In this document: positions 7,346 to 15,590 of the stretch, piece after piece
How the letters are laid out: each line of letters opens with the position of its first letter
How positions within the stretch are numbered: position 1 is the first letter of the stretch
Assembly (NCBI RefSeq): GCF_030418125.1
Contig: NZ_JAUHTR010000002.1
Location: 372,001 to 436,000, forward strand
Direction: 5' to 3'
Length of the DNA: 64,000 nt
DNA from: Fictibacillus fluitans
GTDB lineage: Bacteria > Bacillota > Bacilli > Bacillales > Fictibacillaceae
Program-made: the position numbers and the translations under genes
The notes under the pieces: generated by a model
What the model was told of the DNA's origin: nothing
What the model saw: the letters and a program-made list of their open reading frames with translations, nothing else
Database searches by the model: none

Positions 7346-8710
7346 TTATACCGGTGAATCCTCATTAGCATTTAAGGCGTAGCCAATTCTTAAGGGATTG
7401 TTATCGTTGCCTTGTTGTCCTGAAAACCAAAGCTTGGAGCAGACAGGATCTCCGTGGCCGTTAAATCTTTCTGGATTGACTAGCACCCAAGGATTATATG
7501 TTCTCCAATTTCTCCATGCAACATTGTCTCTAAAGGATAAAACCGGATTGCCCGCATATTTTGTCCAATGGATGCCATCTGTTGAAGAAGCACATCCAAT
7601 GCCTTCCTGTGATCTGTCATGGCCGCCGCTATACCACATTTTGAAATTGTTTGGTCCGAGCTGGACGACTACCATTCCAACTGAAGCATAACGAAGATCC
7701 CAATCTGCATCAGTAGCGCCACGAGGGAGGATGATCTGAGGGCCGGTTATAGGATTAAAACCATAGGAACTCCATGTGATTCCATCTGTTGAAACTGCCA
7801 GTGCAATCTGTTCAAACGCGGTACTCAATGGCGGAGATGGCGTTGCTCGAATACTATAATACATAACATAGCGATTGTTGAAAGGATTTGCCACATCGAG
7901 AACTGGGGGATTTTCTGGATAATACAAGATATCGGCAGGTCCAAAACTCCCATTGGCCGCACTTCCTGTAAGGAATAATGGATTTTCTGAGTCTTGCTTA
8001 ATGGGCTGGTCCTTGTACGGACTAATGTTTGATTCATCGAGCCAAGTGATGCCATCGTTCGATACAGCCGTCCGGATCAGACAGACTTGATTATTAGGCA
8101 GCGCTGGACAACTGGAATATTCTCTAAAATTACTGTTCCAATACCAAATTCTGTATTGATAACCTATTCCAAAACCATTTGGATCATATAAAATCCGTGA
8201 ATGACGGGCTGTGGAAATCAAACCGCGTACAGTGTCATTAGACGGAACCCAATTTTTTCCATCAGGAGATGTAGCTAAAGCAATGGAAGGTGAGGATCCT
8301 GTATCATACCACATTTTATAAAAAGCCGATGGGTCTGTCCCGTTGAAGGCGGATGCATCATAACGGACGGTTTCGTAGTAAGCTGAGTTGGCAGGAGGAA
8401 TATAGATAGGATCGTTTGGATCCTCCACCCATAAGCATGATAAAGCGCCACAGGTAAAGGGAGTTGGACCAGGCTGAGGTGGTTGTTCACCGAGTTGAAC
8501 AAAGCTTACATCCTGGCATCTGAATCGTTGTATGCCTCCGCCATTAAGTACTCCTATAGTTACAACGTCATTTTTAGCATTATAGGAAATAAAGGCGCCG
8601 TAAGAAGAAGCGGAGGAGTCCCTAAAAAAAATGGTAATCAGTTCCCCGGGTTTGAGGCTTCTTATAAACCTGCAAATACAGGAATTGCTTCTATTTAAGT
8701 GATTAGCCAA
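7346..8710 (-). CDS. Beta-propeller protein with Asp-box-like repeats and a small Cys-containing N-terminal domain
   Basis: I choose TTG at 8710, preceded by AAAGGAGAG, giving about 454 residues; an ATG further upstream at 8794 lacks a ribosome binding site. Residues 1 to about 75 form a small domain (NRSNSCICRFIRSLKPGELI...) reminiscent of spore-surface proteins. A proline linker (QPPQPGPTP) follows, then a beta-rich domain with four Asp-box-like motifs: SPDGKNW, SNDGITW, STDGITW, STDGIHW. These are common in GH32/43/130-like or sialidase-like propellers, and no catalytic triad was confirmed. There is no signal peptide. Possibly a spore-surface carbohydrate-binding protein; the function is not established. 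The gene stands alone and looks somewhat more AT-rich than its neighbours. Confidence 0.65.
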   Translation of the reverse strand: MANHLNRSNSCICRFIRSLKPGELITIFFRDSSASSYGAFISYNAKNDVVTIGVLNGGGIQRFRCQDVSFVQLGEQPPQPGPTPFTCGALSCLWVEDPNDPIYIPPANSAYYETVRYDASAFNGTDPSAFYKMWYDTGSSPSIALATSPDGKNWVPSNDTVRGLISTARHSRILYDPNGFGIGYQYRIWYWNSNFREYSSCPALPNNQVCLIRTAVSNDGITWLDESNISPYKDQPIKQDSENPLFLTGSAANGSFGPADILYYPENPPVLDVANPFNNRYVMYYSIRATPSPPLSTAFEQIALAVSTDGITWSSYGFNPITGPQIILPRGATDADWDLRYASVGMVVVQLGPNNFKMWYSGGHDRSQEGIGCASSTDGIHWTKYAGNPVLSFRDNVAWRNWRTYNPWVLVNPERFNGHGDPVCSKLWFSGQQGNDNNPLRIGYALNANEDSPV

Positions 8711-8818
8711 TAGTTGCTCTCCTTTCAAATAATTTGTCCGTTGCGGATAATCCAGTATATGCAATGCCGGCCGGACGGCTTGGACAAATAACATGAACGG
8801 AAAGAAGTTTGCTTATTT

Positions 8819-9007
8819 TTACTTATAAATATTCGCCGCAATCACTAGAATCACGGCAACAATAATAAACCCAAAACCCATGCCGGTCGCCTTGGCCCGG
8901 TAATAGAGAATACCGGCATAGATCAATATGGCCGCTGCCCCGATGGCGAACAGCGGAAGATGGGGGAGGACATACCGGTCAAAGGAGTTAAAACCTGCTA
9001 AACTCAA
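8819..9007 (-). CDS. Small membrane protein (62 aa, unknown)
   Basis: The TTG start at 9007 is chosen because GAGGCGG lies 7-8 bp upstream; frames extending further upstream run into the preceding terminator. The product has two hydrophobic helices (LPLFAIGAAAILIYAGILYY and GFGFIIVAVILVIAANIYK) joined by a short polar turn, with no recognised motif. It lies just behind the mvaB terminator, so it probably has its own promoter. Confidence 0.6.
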   Translation of the reverse strand: MSLAGFNSFDRYVLPHLPLFAIGAAAILIYAGILYYRAKATGMGFGFIIVAVILVIAANIYK

Positions 9008-9058
9008 AAAAACCGCCTCTTTTCTGTGTATTGGTTCATTTAGCATACAATAATTCAT

Positions 9059-9094
9059 GAAAAAAGGGTAACTGCAGCCGCTGCAGTTACCCTT
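9059..9094 (-). terminator. Intrinsic terminator of mvaB
   Basis: A perfect stem AAGGGTAACTGCAG / CTGCAGTTACCCTT with a short loop is followed, on the minus strand, by a T6 run. Confidence 0.9.
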
Positions 9095-9105
9095 CCTTAT
9101 TGAAA

Positions 9106-9990
9106 TCAAGCGGTGCCCGCCTTCATGAGCATTCCGGCTAACGGCCGTTCCATCACATTTTCCATCCACTGGGCCGCTTCAATCAGTTGCTGCAGGTCGG
9201 TTCGGGTTTCGATCCCCATTTCATGAAACATATTCACCATATCCTCCGTACATACATTGCCGACGGCTTTTGGAGCAAAAGGGCAGCCCCCGAGACCGGC
9301 AATGGAAGAATCAAACCGTTTTACACCTGACTGGTATCCCGCGAGAATGTTCGCCAATCCGAGGCCACGGGTGTTATGGAAGTGAAGCCCGAGTGAAAGG
9401 TCATGCCCGAACGCTTCATAAAACCGGGAAACCACCTCTCTGACCTGGGCCGGGTTGGCCATTCCGGTCGTGTCAGCCAGCGTGATCTCGGTGCATCCTG
9501 CTTTTAAAAATTTCTCTGCAATACCAAGAACATTTTTTAACGGCACTTCGCCTTCAAACGGGCATCCGAAAGCGGTCCCGAGCACACCTGACACCACTTT
9601 GCCGGCAGACCGTCCTTCCTTAATGACAGGAACAAGTTCTGCCACCGCTTGTTCCACTGTCCGCCTTGCGTTTTTCAGATTAAAACTGTCACTGGAAGTC
9701 GTAACAACATGCAGCGCATCAATGTCGGTTTTAAGAGCACGTTTAAGACCGGATTCGCTTAGCACAAGACCGCCATAGCGGACATCCTCCCGTTTGGGAA
9801 GTCGTGAAACAATTTCTTCGGCATCGGCCATTTGCGGCACAACTTTGGGGTTTACAAAAGAAACACACTCGATATTGCGGAGGCCTGCGGAAATTAAACG
9901 TTCGATTAAATCCAGTTTGGTTTCGGCAGACAGCAGCTTGCTTTCATTTTGGAGACCGTCACGCGGTCCAACTTCACATAGTTCAATCAT
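9106..9990 (-). CDS. mvaB: Hydroxymethylglutaryl-CoA lyase
   Basis: A 294-residue DRE-TIM metallolyase that cleaves HMG-CoA to acetyl-CoA and acetoacetate. Family marks are EVGPRDGLQNE at the N-terminus (catalytic Arg-Asp), EITLADTTGMANPAQV, GLHFHNTRGLGLANILAG (metal His pair), and the C-terminal signature GLGGCPFAPKAVGNVCTED with the active-site cysteine. The ribosome binding site AAGGAGGCAGG is 5-6 bp from the ATG. It lies in line with a GntR/FCD regulator and opposite a CoA-transferase/symporter operon, which suggests catabolism of an imported branched dicarboxylate rather than leucine breakdown, since no other leucine genes are near. A close relative acting on another acyl-CoA cannot be excluded. 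Confidence 0.93.
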   Translation of the reverse strand: MIELCEVGPRDGLQNESKLLSAETKLDLIERLISAGLRNIECVSFVNPKVVPQMADAEEIVSRLPKREDVRYGGLVLSESGLKRALKTDIDALHVVTTSSDSFNLKNARRTVEQAVAELVPVIKEGRSAGKVVSGVLGTAFGCPFEGEVPLKNVLGIAEKFLKAGCTEITLADTTGMANPAQVREVVSRFYEAFGHDLSLGLHFHNTRGLGLANILAGYQSGVKRFDSSIAGLGGCPFAPKAVGNVCTEDMVNMFHEMGIETRTDLQQLIEAAQWMENVMERPLAGMLMKAGTA

Positions 9991-10002
9991 GGTCCTGCCT
10001 CC

Positions 10003-10653
10003 TTATGAGGGGGATGTTATTTTTTCGAAATTCGTTAGTACATGATCCCGTCCCTGATAAATGTGTTCATGCATCGCAATCCGTGCCCGCTCAGGCTCCT
10101 GGTTGGTGATGGCTTCGAGTATCGTTTTGTGGACTTCCAGGGATTGAAGAATCTGAAATTGGTTGTACCAATAGAATGACCGGAAAACGAGCGGTACGAC
10201 TACAACCTTGGAAATGTGGAAGTAGAGGTGGTCATTTCTCGCCGCTGCCACAATCGCCTCATGAAACTCCTGGTTGACCTCTGTAATCTCCCCTATGCGG
10301 TCAATATCGGATTCGACATAGGTTTGGATGACTTTTTCATACCGGTTATTAGCGTCCTGCATTCTCTCCAGATCTTCTGCTGTTCTATGGATGGCCGCCT
10401 GGCCTGCCGCATAGCTTTCGAGAATCGTCCGCAAATCATAGATTTGGCGGATGTCCTCTCTGGTAAAGTTTCGTACTCCCACCCCGCGTTTTAAAGGAAT
10501 AACAAGTCCTTCCGCTTCGAGTTGTTTAATCGCTTCCCGGATGGGGGTGCGGCTTAAGCTGAGTGTTTTGGCGAGTGTTTCTTCCGCCAGTCTGGCACCC
10601 GGCTCGAATTTTCCTTGAATGATGGAATCCTTTATAAACTTGTATGCATCCAT
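10003..10653 (-). CDS. FadR/FCD-type GntR-family regulator
   Basis: A 216-residue repressor with an N-terminal winged helix (LAEETLAKTLSLSRTPIREAIKQLEAEGLV) and an all-helical FCD ligand-binding domain whose metal-binding histidines are in VNQEFHEAIVAAARNDHL and AMHEHI. It precedes mvaB by 12 bp on the same strand and is divergent from the CoA-transferase gene. Three TTGTATACA-type palindromes in the shared intergenic region are its probable operators. The inducer is probably the acid degraded by the cluster or its CoA ester, which is inferred. Confidence 0.9.
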   Translation of the reverse strand: MDAYKFIKDSIIQGKFEPGARLAEETLAKTLSLSRTPIREAIKQLEAEGLVIPLKRGVGVRNFTREDIRQIYDLRTILESYAAGQAAIHRTAEDLERMQDANNRYEKVIQTYVESDIDRIGEITEVNQEFHEAIVAAARNDHLYFHISKVVVVPLVFRSFYWYNQFQILQSLEVHKTILEAITNQEPERARIAMHEHIYQGRDHVLTNFEKITSPS

Positions 10654-10671
10654 AACAACACCTCATCCTGA

Positions 10672-10681
10672 TTGTATACAA
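10672..10681. promoter_or_regulatory. GntR operator 1 (TTGTATACAA)
   Basis: A perfect 10-bp palindrome 19 bp upstream of the regulator's start codon. The same sequence occurs again at 10775-10784, pointing to autoregulation of the gntR-mvaB unit. Confidence 0.7.
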
Positions 10682-10766
10682 TAGAAAAATAGTTATCAAT
10701 ATTTTCTGAAAAAACAGGAAAGAAAACGCTTAATTTTATTAAATTTCCCTATTTTTTAATAAGCTG

Positions 10767-10804
10767 TTGACTTCTTGTATACAATGACTTAAATTTGTAT
10801 ACAT
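10767..10804 (+). promoter_or_regulatory. CoA-transferase operon promoter with two embedded operators
   Basis: A sigma-A-like promoter, TTGACT (10767-10772), 17 bp, TAAATT (10790-10795), carries TTGTATACAA (10775-10784) inside its spacer. TTGTATACAT (10795-10804) overlaps the -10 end. The operators are 20 bp apart, on nearly the same helix face. This is a classic steric-repression layout for the adjacent GntR protein. Confidence 0.72.
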
Positions 10805-10858
10805 AATTCAGAAAATTGCGTAATAATTAGCTGGTCGGCTCAGATGAGGAGGAGTTAC

Positions 10859-12061
10859 GTGGAAACTAATCAACTTCCGCTGCAGGATTTGCGGGTGCTT
10901 GAGCTTGGAACGCTGATCGCCGGTCCGTTTACAGGGCGGCTGCTCGGTGATTTTGGGGCGGAGCTTATCAAAGTGGAACCGCCGGGAAAAAGCGATCCCA
11001 TGCGGAACTGGGGGAACTCGAAGGAAGGAACCGGCTTATGGTGGCCTGTTCAGTCCCGCAACAAAAAGTCGATAACACTCAACCTGCGGGAAGAAGAAGG
11101 TCAGAAAATTTTAAAGGAGCTTGTGAAAAAAACGGATATTATTATTGAAAATTTCCGACCGGGAACGATGGAGAAATGGAATCTGTCGTATGAGGAGCTG
11201 TCAGAGATTAACCCGAAGCTGATCATGGTCCGTACATCCGGTTATGGACAGACAGGCCCTTACCGGCATCGTGCCGGATTTGGAAGCGTCGGCGAGGCGA
11301 TGGGCGGGCTTCGAAATGTGACGGGCTTTCCCGACAGGCCGCCATCGAGGATCGGGGTGTCCATTGGCGACACACTGGCTGCATTGTTCGCAACAATCGG
11401 CTGTCTGGTTGCGGTCCATGAAAGAGAAACGTCAGGCCGCGGACAGGTGGTTGACACGGCACTCTATGAATCTGTGTTTTCCGTAATGGAAAGCATGATT
11501 CCGGACTATTTGCTTGCCGGCTATATCCGGGAGCGGATGGGAAATATCCTTCCCGGTGTGGCACCATCCAACATTTATTTTACAAAAGATAAAACCTACA
11601 TCGTGATTGGGGCGAACGCTGATGGTGTATTCAGGCGGCTGTGCGAAGCGATGGGACAGCCCGAGCTCGCCGATGACCCGAAGTATGCCACACATGGAGC
11701 CCGAGGAGAACATATGAAAGAGCTTGACCTGCTTATTGAGGAATGGACAAAAACACTCGATGCCAAAGAATCGCTTGCCATTCTTGATAAAAAGGGAGTG
11801 CCGTCGGGATTGATCTACACGGCAAAGGAAGTGCTGGAGGACCCTCAGTACAAGGAAAGGGAAATGATTGTGAACGTGGAGCATCCGATTCTCGGCGAGT
11901 TTCCGATGCCAGGTGTTGTTCCAAAGCTGAGCCGCACACCGGGCAAGGTCAAATATCCAGGGGCTGAGACGATGGGCAAGCATAACCGTGAGATCTATGG
12001 TGAGCTGCTCGGCTACAGTGAGGATAAGCTTACGGAATTGCAGGAAAGACAAGTGATTTAA
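10859..12061 (+). CDS. Class III CoA-transferase (CaiB/BaiF family)
   Basis: The GTG at 10859 is preceded by GAGGAGGAG and gives 400 residues. Family features are LGTLIAGPFTGRLLGDFGAELIKVEPPGKSDPMR at the N-terminus, LNLREEEG, IIENFRPGTMEKW and the active-site region VRTSGYGQTGPYRHRAGFGSVGEAMGG. Such enzymes move CoA between carboxylic acids; succinyl-CoA:glutarate/HMG CoA-transferases belong here. With HMG-CoA lyase divergent and a symporter behind, activation of imported 3-hydroxy-3-methylglutarate or a related acid is plausible but unproven. Confidence 0.88.
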   Translation: METNQLPLQDLRVLELGTLIAGPFTGRLLGDFGAELIKVEPPGKSDPMRNWGNSKEGTGLWWPVQSRNKKSITLNLREEEGQKILKELVKKTDIIIENFRPGTMEKWNLSYEELSEINPKLIMVRTSGYGQTGPYRHRAGFGSVGEAMGGLRNVTGFPDRPPSRIGVSIGDTLAALFATIGCLVAVHERETSGRGQVVDTALYESVFSVMESMIPDYLLAGYIRERMGNILPGVAPSNIYFTKDKTYIVIGANADGVFRRLCEAMGQPELADDPKYATHGARGEHMKELDLLIEEWTKTLDAKESLAILDKKGVPSGLIYTAKEVLEDPQYKEREMIVNVEHPILGEFPMPGVVPKLSRTPGKVKYPGAETMGKHNREIYGELLGYSEDKLTELQERQVI

Positions 12062-12117
12062 GGATATGAATGAAAGCGGTTACCAGTTGTGAATGCGGGA
12101 TGGAGGAGAAAAGGGAC

Positions 12118-12378
12118 ATGAAGAATGACGGGATTAAAGAACCGATTCAGAAGAAGTGGATATGGCTTTTGCTTTTACTGATTGTTTTGGCGATCGTTCC
12201 GTGGTATTTTCCTGAAAGTGCAGTAGAGCCTTTTGTTTTTGGATTTCCTTTATGGGCGTTTCTTTCCACTGTTTTTACGCTTGTTTTATCTGCCTATCTG
12301 AGCTGGCTGTGCCTTAAACAGTGGAACATTGTGGAGGATGAGGAAGAAGCGGAACGGGCAGAGGAGGCTCAGCGATGA
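12118..12378 (+). CDS. Small membrane subunit partnering an SSS symporter (DUF3311-like)
   Basis: ATG 12118 is preferred over 12070 because AAAAGGGA lies just in front. The 86-residue product has two transmembrane helices (WIWLLLLLIVLAIVPWYF and LWAFLSTVFTLVLSAYLSWLCL) and an acidic tail. Proteins of this size regularly precede sodium/solute symporters. Its stop overlaps the next start (ATGA), which implies translational coupling. Confidence 0.75.
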   Translation: MKNDGIKEPIQKKWIWLLLLLIVLAIVPWYFPESAVEPFVFGFPLWAFLSTVFTLVLSAYLSWLCLKQWNIVEDEEEAERAEEAQR

Positions 12379-13880
12379 AACTGACATTTGCGGGAATGGA
12401 TGGCATCATTATATTGTCAGCTTTTGCGGTGATCATGCTTGTGATTGGCTACTTATCAGGACGTGGGGAAAAGAACCTGCATCACAGTCTTTCAGGGTAT
12501 TACCTGGCAGGCAGAAACCTTGGATTTATCGCCTTGTTCTTTACTCTGTACGCCACACAATACAGTGGAAACACCATCGTGGGTTATGCGCCGAGCGCCT
12601 ACAGAACCGGTTTTTCCTGGCTGCAGTCGATTTCATTTATGACGATCATTATCGGTGTTTATCTTTTGTTTGCGCCAAGGCTTTATGTGGTTGCCAAACG
12701 GAAAAAGTTCATTACACCGACCGACTGGCTCGAGTTTCGTTTTAAATCCAAAGCGGTTACGCTTCTCAGTATCTTTTTGATGCTCTGGGGATTGGGGAAC
12801 TATCTGCTCGAGCAGCTGGTGGCGATTGGACAGGCAGTCGCCGGCATGACGGGCGGAACCATTCCCTATCAAATTGCGGTTATTGCCTTTGTGCTGGTCA
12901 TGCTCGCCTACGAATGGATGGGCGGTATGAAAGCAGTAGCCTTCACCGATGTTATGCAGGGTATTATTTTGATGGTGGGTATCTTTGTTTTTCTGATTGG
13001 TGCCTTGTATTTAGTTGGGGGCAACTTCAGTGAGGTGACCAACTATATACAGCAAAGTGAGCCTGCCAAAGTAGCTGTTCCCCCAGCGGAAACGTCCATC
13101 AACTGGCTGAGCATGCTTGTTCTCGTTGGTTTGGGTGCCAGTATCTATCCTCATGCTGTGCAGCGGATCTATTCAGCACAAAGTGAGCGCACCTTGAAGA
13201 AATCGTTCGCCCGCATGGCGTGGATGCCGCCGATCACGACCGGTTTGGTATTTGTCATCGGAATTGTGGGGCTGATGCTGTTTCCTAACCTGGATACAGG
13301 AGGATCAGAGCAGCTTGTTGGTCTCATGGCGAACAAGATCGCCGCCATTCATCCCATCTATTACTGGATGATGATCATCTTTTTTGGGGGGATTGTGGCA
13401 GCGATTCTGTCCACCGCTGACTCTGTGCTGCTAAGCTTTTCATCCATGCTGTCCAATGATGTGTATGGCAAGTTCATTAACCCAAATGCCTCTGAGCATA
13501 AAAAAGTTATGGTAGGAAAGGTGGGAGGCATTGTTGCCATCTTTGGCCTGCTCATCATCGCATGGAACCCGCCAGGAACGCTTTATCAGATTTTTGTACT
13601 AAAGTTTGAGCTTCTTGTACAAGTTTTCCCGGCCTTTGTTCTCGGGTTGTACTGGAAGAAAATGAGCGCCAAACCTGTGTTTTTGGGGATGCTGATCGGT
13701 GCTGCTTTATCGGGGTACCTGACGCTGACAGGGCACAAAACGGTATACGGCATACATGGAGGTGTCATCGGACTGATGGCGAACTTCGCGGTCTGTGTAC
13801 TCGGAACTATTTTTGCAAAAGCGACGGCAAAGAGCGCCTTGAAGGAAGAAGATGTTTCTGTTTTGGAATTGAAAGCATAG
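12375..13880 (+). CDS. Sodium:solute symporter (SSS family)
   Basis: A 501-residue permease with about 13 hydrophobic helices. Typical SSS segments are LAGRNLGFIALFFTLYATQYSGNTIVGYAPSAY and the helix-8 region FFGGIVAAILSTADSVLLSFSSML with the Na+ site serines. It probably imports the acid that the neighbouring CoA-transferase activates. It overlaps the small subunit gene by 4 bp and ends at a strong terminator. The substrate cannot be read from sequence. Confidence 0.9.
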   Translation: MKLTFAGMDGIIILSAFAVIMLVIGYLSGRGEKNLHHSLSGYYLAGRNLGFIALFFTLYATQYSGNTIVGYAPSAYRTGFSWLQSISFMTIIIGVYLLFAPRLYVVAKRKKFITPTDWLEFRFKSKAVTLLSIFLMLWGLGNYLLEQLVAIGQAVAGMTGGTIPYQIAVIAFVLVMLAYEWMGGMKAVAFTDVMQGIILMVGIFVFLIGALYLVGGNFSEVTNYIQQSEPAKVAVPPAETSINWLSMLVLVGLGASIYPHAVQRIYSAQSERTLKKSFARMAWMPPITTGLVFVIGIVGLMLFPNLDTGGSEQLVGLMANKIAAIHPIYYWMMIIFFGGIVAAILSTADSVLLSFSSMLSNDVYGKFINPNASEHKKVMVGKVGGIVAIFGLLIIAWNPPGTLYQIFVLKFELLVQVFPAFVLGLYWKKMSAKPVFLGMLIGAALSGYLTLTGHKTVYGIHGGVIGLMANFAVCVLGTIFAKATAKSALKEEDVSVLELKA

Positions 13881-13900
13881 TCTAATATAATATCAATGGA

Positions 13901-13929
13901 ACCATCCAGCAATGCTGGGTGGTTTTTTT
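13901..13929 (+). terminator. Intrinsic terminator of the symporter operon
   Basis: ACCATCCAGC-AAT-GCTGGGTGGT, with one wobble pair, is followed by T7. Confidence 0.92.
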
Positions 13930-13949
13930 CTATGAAAATGATGGGTGTG

Positions 13950-14096
13950 GTGAGTAATCGGCGCAAAATGGTGAGTAAAGCTCCTGTTTCCGTGAGTAAC
14001 CGAAGTCATATGGTGAGTAATCAGACTAAAGCGGTGAGTAGCTTATGTCGAACCGCGAGTAAACGCACATACTTAAAAGATGAACTGGTGAGTTAA
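13950..14096 (+). repeat. Exact 21-bp-period array, core GTGAGTAA (array 2)
   Basis: GTGAGTAA or a one-base variant begins at 13950, 13971, 13992, 14013, 14034 and 14055, that is six units exactly 21 bp apart. A last copy (GTGAGTTA) lies at 14088. The 13 bases between cores differ from unit to unit. One spacer contains TGTCGAACCGC (14046-14056), also found in array 3. It lies between a terminator and the next promoter. A short ORF runs through it but has no ribosome binding site and no family. Function unknown. Confidence 0.85.
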
Positions 14097-14173
14097 TTTG
14101 AAAAATCAGAAATAACAGAAAATAGGTGAAAATTTAGGATGCTATCTTAATTTTTTCGGATTATCAGCCATTA

Positions 14174-14204
14174 TGAAACCGTTTACAATTAAACTATCGT
14201 TTAA
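14174..14204 (+). promoter_or_regulatory. cre site and adjacent inverted repeat upstream of the mannoside importer
   Basis: TGAAACCGTTTACA (14174-14187) matches the CcpA cre consensus TGWNANCGNTNWCA, indicating glucose repression. Directly after it, TTAAAC-TATC-GTTTAA (14189-14204) forms an inverted repeat that may bind YesN or another regulator. The ABC operon's first ATG is 27 bp further on. Confidence 0.65.
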
Positions 14205-14230
14205 AACAATGGATTGAGGGGGCGTAGAAG

Positions 14231-15529
14231 ATGAGTAAACGGTTGAGAGCAAGAGCGCTTTTGGTAGTATCGGCATTGATGCTGGTCCTGATGTCAGCCT
14301 GTTCGAGCAATGGCGAAAAGGCTTCGGGCAACGGAAGCGGAGATAAGGTTGAACTGACGTTTTGGAACATATGGACTGATCCTTCCCCGCAAAATAAGGC
14401 GAGCTTAAAGGCGGTTAAGAAGTTTGAGAAGGAACATCCAAACATTGTGATCAAGCAGCAAAACATTCCTCATGACCAGTTTAAGGTCAAAGTAAAAACG
14501 CAAGCCGCAGGACAGCAGCTGCCGGACCTTGTGCAGGTATGGCCGGGTGCCGAGCTCACGCCGCTTGTAAACGGCAAGCTCATTCAGCCGCTCAACGGTA
14601 TATTGAGCCATTGGGACGGCTTGATTAAGAAAAACCAGCTGTCCGATTACAATGTGGACGGAAAGCAATATGCACTGCCGGCGAATGTAACGCCGACAAG
14701 CCTTGTTTACTATAACAAAAAGATGCTGGCCAAAGCTGGATATAAGAACTTTCCAAAAACCTATGAAGATTTCAAAACGCTCGTTAAAAAACTGAAAAAG
14801 CAAGATGTGATTCCAATTACGCTTGGCAATAAAGCGCAATGGGTGCTGCAGTCTTCCTACATGTCCATGATTGGTGACCGCATGACAGGAAGCAATTTCC
14901 TTCCGGATGTATTGGAGGGCAAAAAGAAGTTTACGGATCCGCAGTTTGTGAAAGCAGTCGGTGTCATTAAGGAACTTGCGGATATGAAGGCCTTTAACGA
15001 CGACTTTAATTCCATTGACAATATCCAGCACAGAGACCTATTCGTTATGGGTGATGCGGCGATGATGATTGATGGTGCCTGGTCACTGGGCCCTGTTCTT
15101 GAGGCAATGGAAGATGACAGCAGCATGGGAATTGCCCTTTTCCCTTCCATTGATGGAGGTAAAGGCAACCCTGAAGCCGTTTCTGCGGTTACCGGGACAG
15201 GCATTGCCCTGAACAGCAAGCTGAAGGGGGAGAAGCTGAAAGCCGCACAGGAATTCCTGAAAAGCTTTTACAGTAAAGAATATTATACCGATTTAATGAA
15301 AGCAGATATTCTGGTTCCTGCTGATATTGATCCGCCTAAAGGAGTAAGCCAGGCCTTGAAACAGGTATCTAAACTGACGGGTGACCATATCGCGCCGGTT
15401 TATGATGCGACTCTTCCGGTGGATGTTACGGATGCGATCAATTCAGGATTGCAAGAGGTCACGCTTGGCCAGATGACGCCTGAACAGCTTGCCAAAAAAC
15501 TGCAGGCTGCAGTGGATAAAGAAAAGTAA
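14231..15529 (+). CDS. ABC-importer sugar-binding lipoprotein (beta-mannoside type)
   Basis: A 432-residue family-1 extracellular solute-binding protein. It has a signal peptide with lipobox LMSACSSN (Cys about 24), a glycine/serine linker, then the typical LTFWNIWTDPSPQN opening and PQFVKAVGVIKELADMKAF. The ribosome binding site GAGGGGG precedes ATG 14231. Two permeases, a YesM/YesN sensor pair and two beta-mannosidases follow, so the ligand is likely mannobiose or short beta-manno-oligosaccharides. The ligand is inferred from context only. Confidence 0.9.
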   Translation: MSKRLRARALLVVSALMLVLMSACSSNGEKASGNGSGDKVELTFWNIWTDPSPQNKASLKAVKKFEKEHPNIVIKQQNIPHDQFKVKVKTQAAGQQLPDLVQVWPGAELTPLVNGKLIQPLNGILSHWDGLIKKNQLSDYNVDGKQYALPANVTPTSLVYYNKKMLAKAGYKNFPKTYEDFKTLVKKLKKQDVIPITLGNKAQWVLQSSYMSMIGDRMTGSNFLPDVLEGKKKFTDPQFVKAVGVIKELADMKAFNDDFNSIDNIQHRDLFVMGDAAMMIDGAWSLGPVLEAMEDDSSMGIALFPSIDGGKGNPEAVSAVTGTGIALNSKLKGEKLKAAQEFLKSFYSKEYYTDLMKADILVPADIDPPKGVSQALKQVSKLTGDHIAPVYDATLPVDVTDAINSGLQEVTLGQMTPEQLAKKLQAAVDKEK

Positions 15530-15541
15530 AAGGAATCAGTT

Positions 15542-15577
15542 GGAAATCAAGTAAACTTGCTTGATTTCCTCCTTTTT
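15542..15577 (+). terminator. Intra-operon hairpin (partial terminator) after the binding-protein gene
   Basis: GGAAATCAAG (15542-15551) and CTTGATTTCC (15560-15569) form a perfect 10-bp stem followed by TCCTTTTT, placed between binding protein and permeases. Such hairpins commonly let the binding protein be made in excess over the membrane subunits. Confidence 0.75.
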
Positions 15578-15590
15578 AAGGAGGGATACC

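Noticed and set aside
12069-12083. cre site at TGAAAGCGGTTACCA
   Set aside because: It is one base too long for the consensus spacing and lies in coding-like context before the small subunit; kept only as a chance similarity.
13950-14096. CRISPR array
   Set aside because: The period is only 21 bp, with 8-12-bp cores and 9-13-bp spacers; no cas genes are nearby. CRISPR units are about 60-70 bp.
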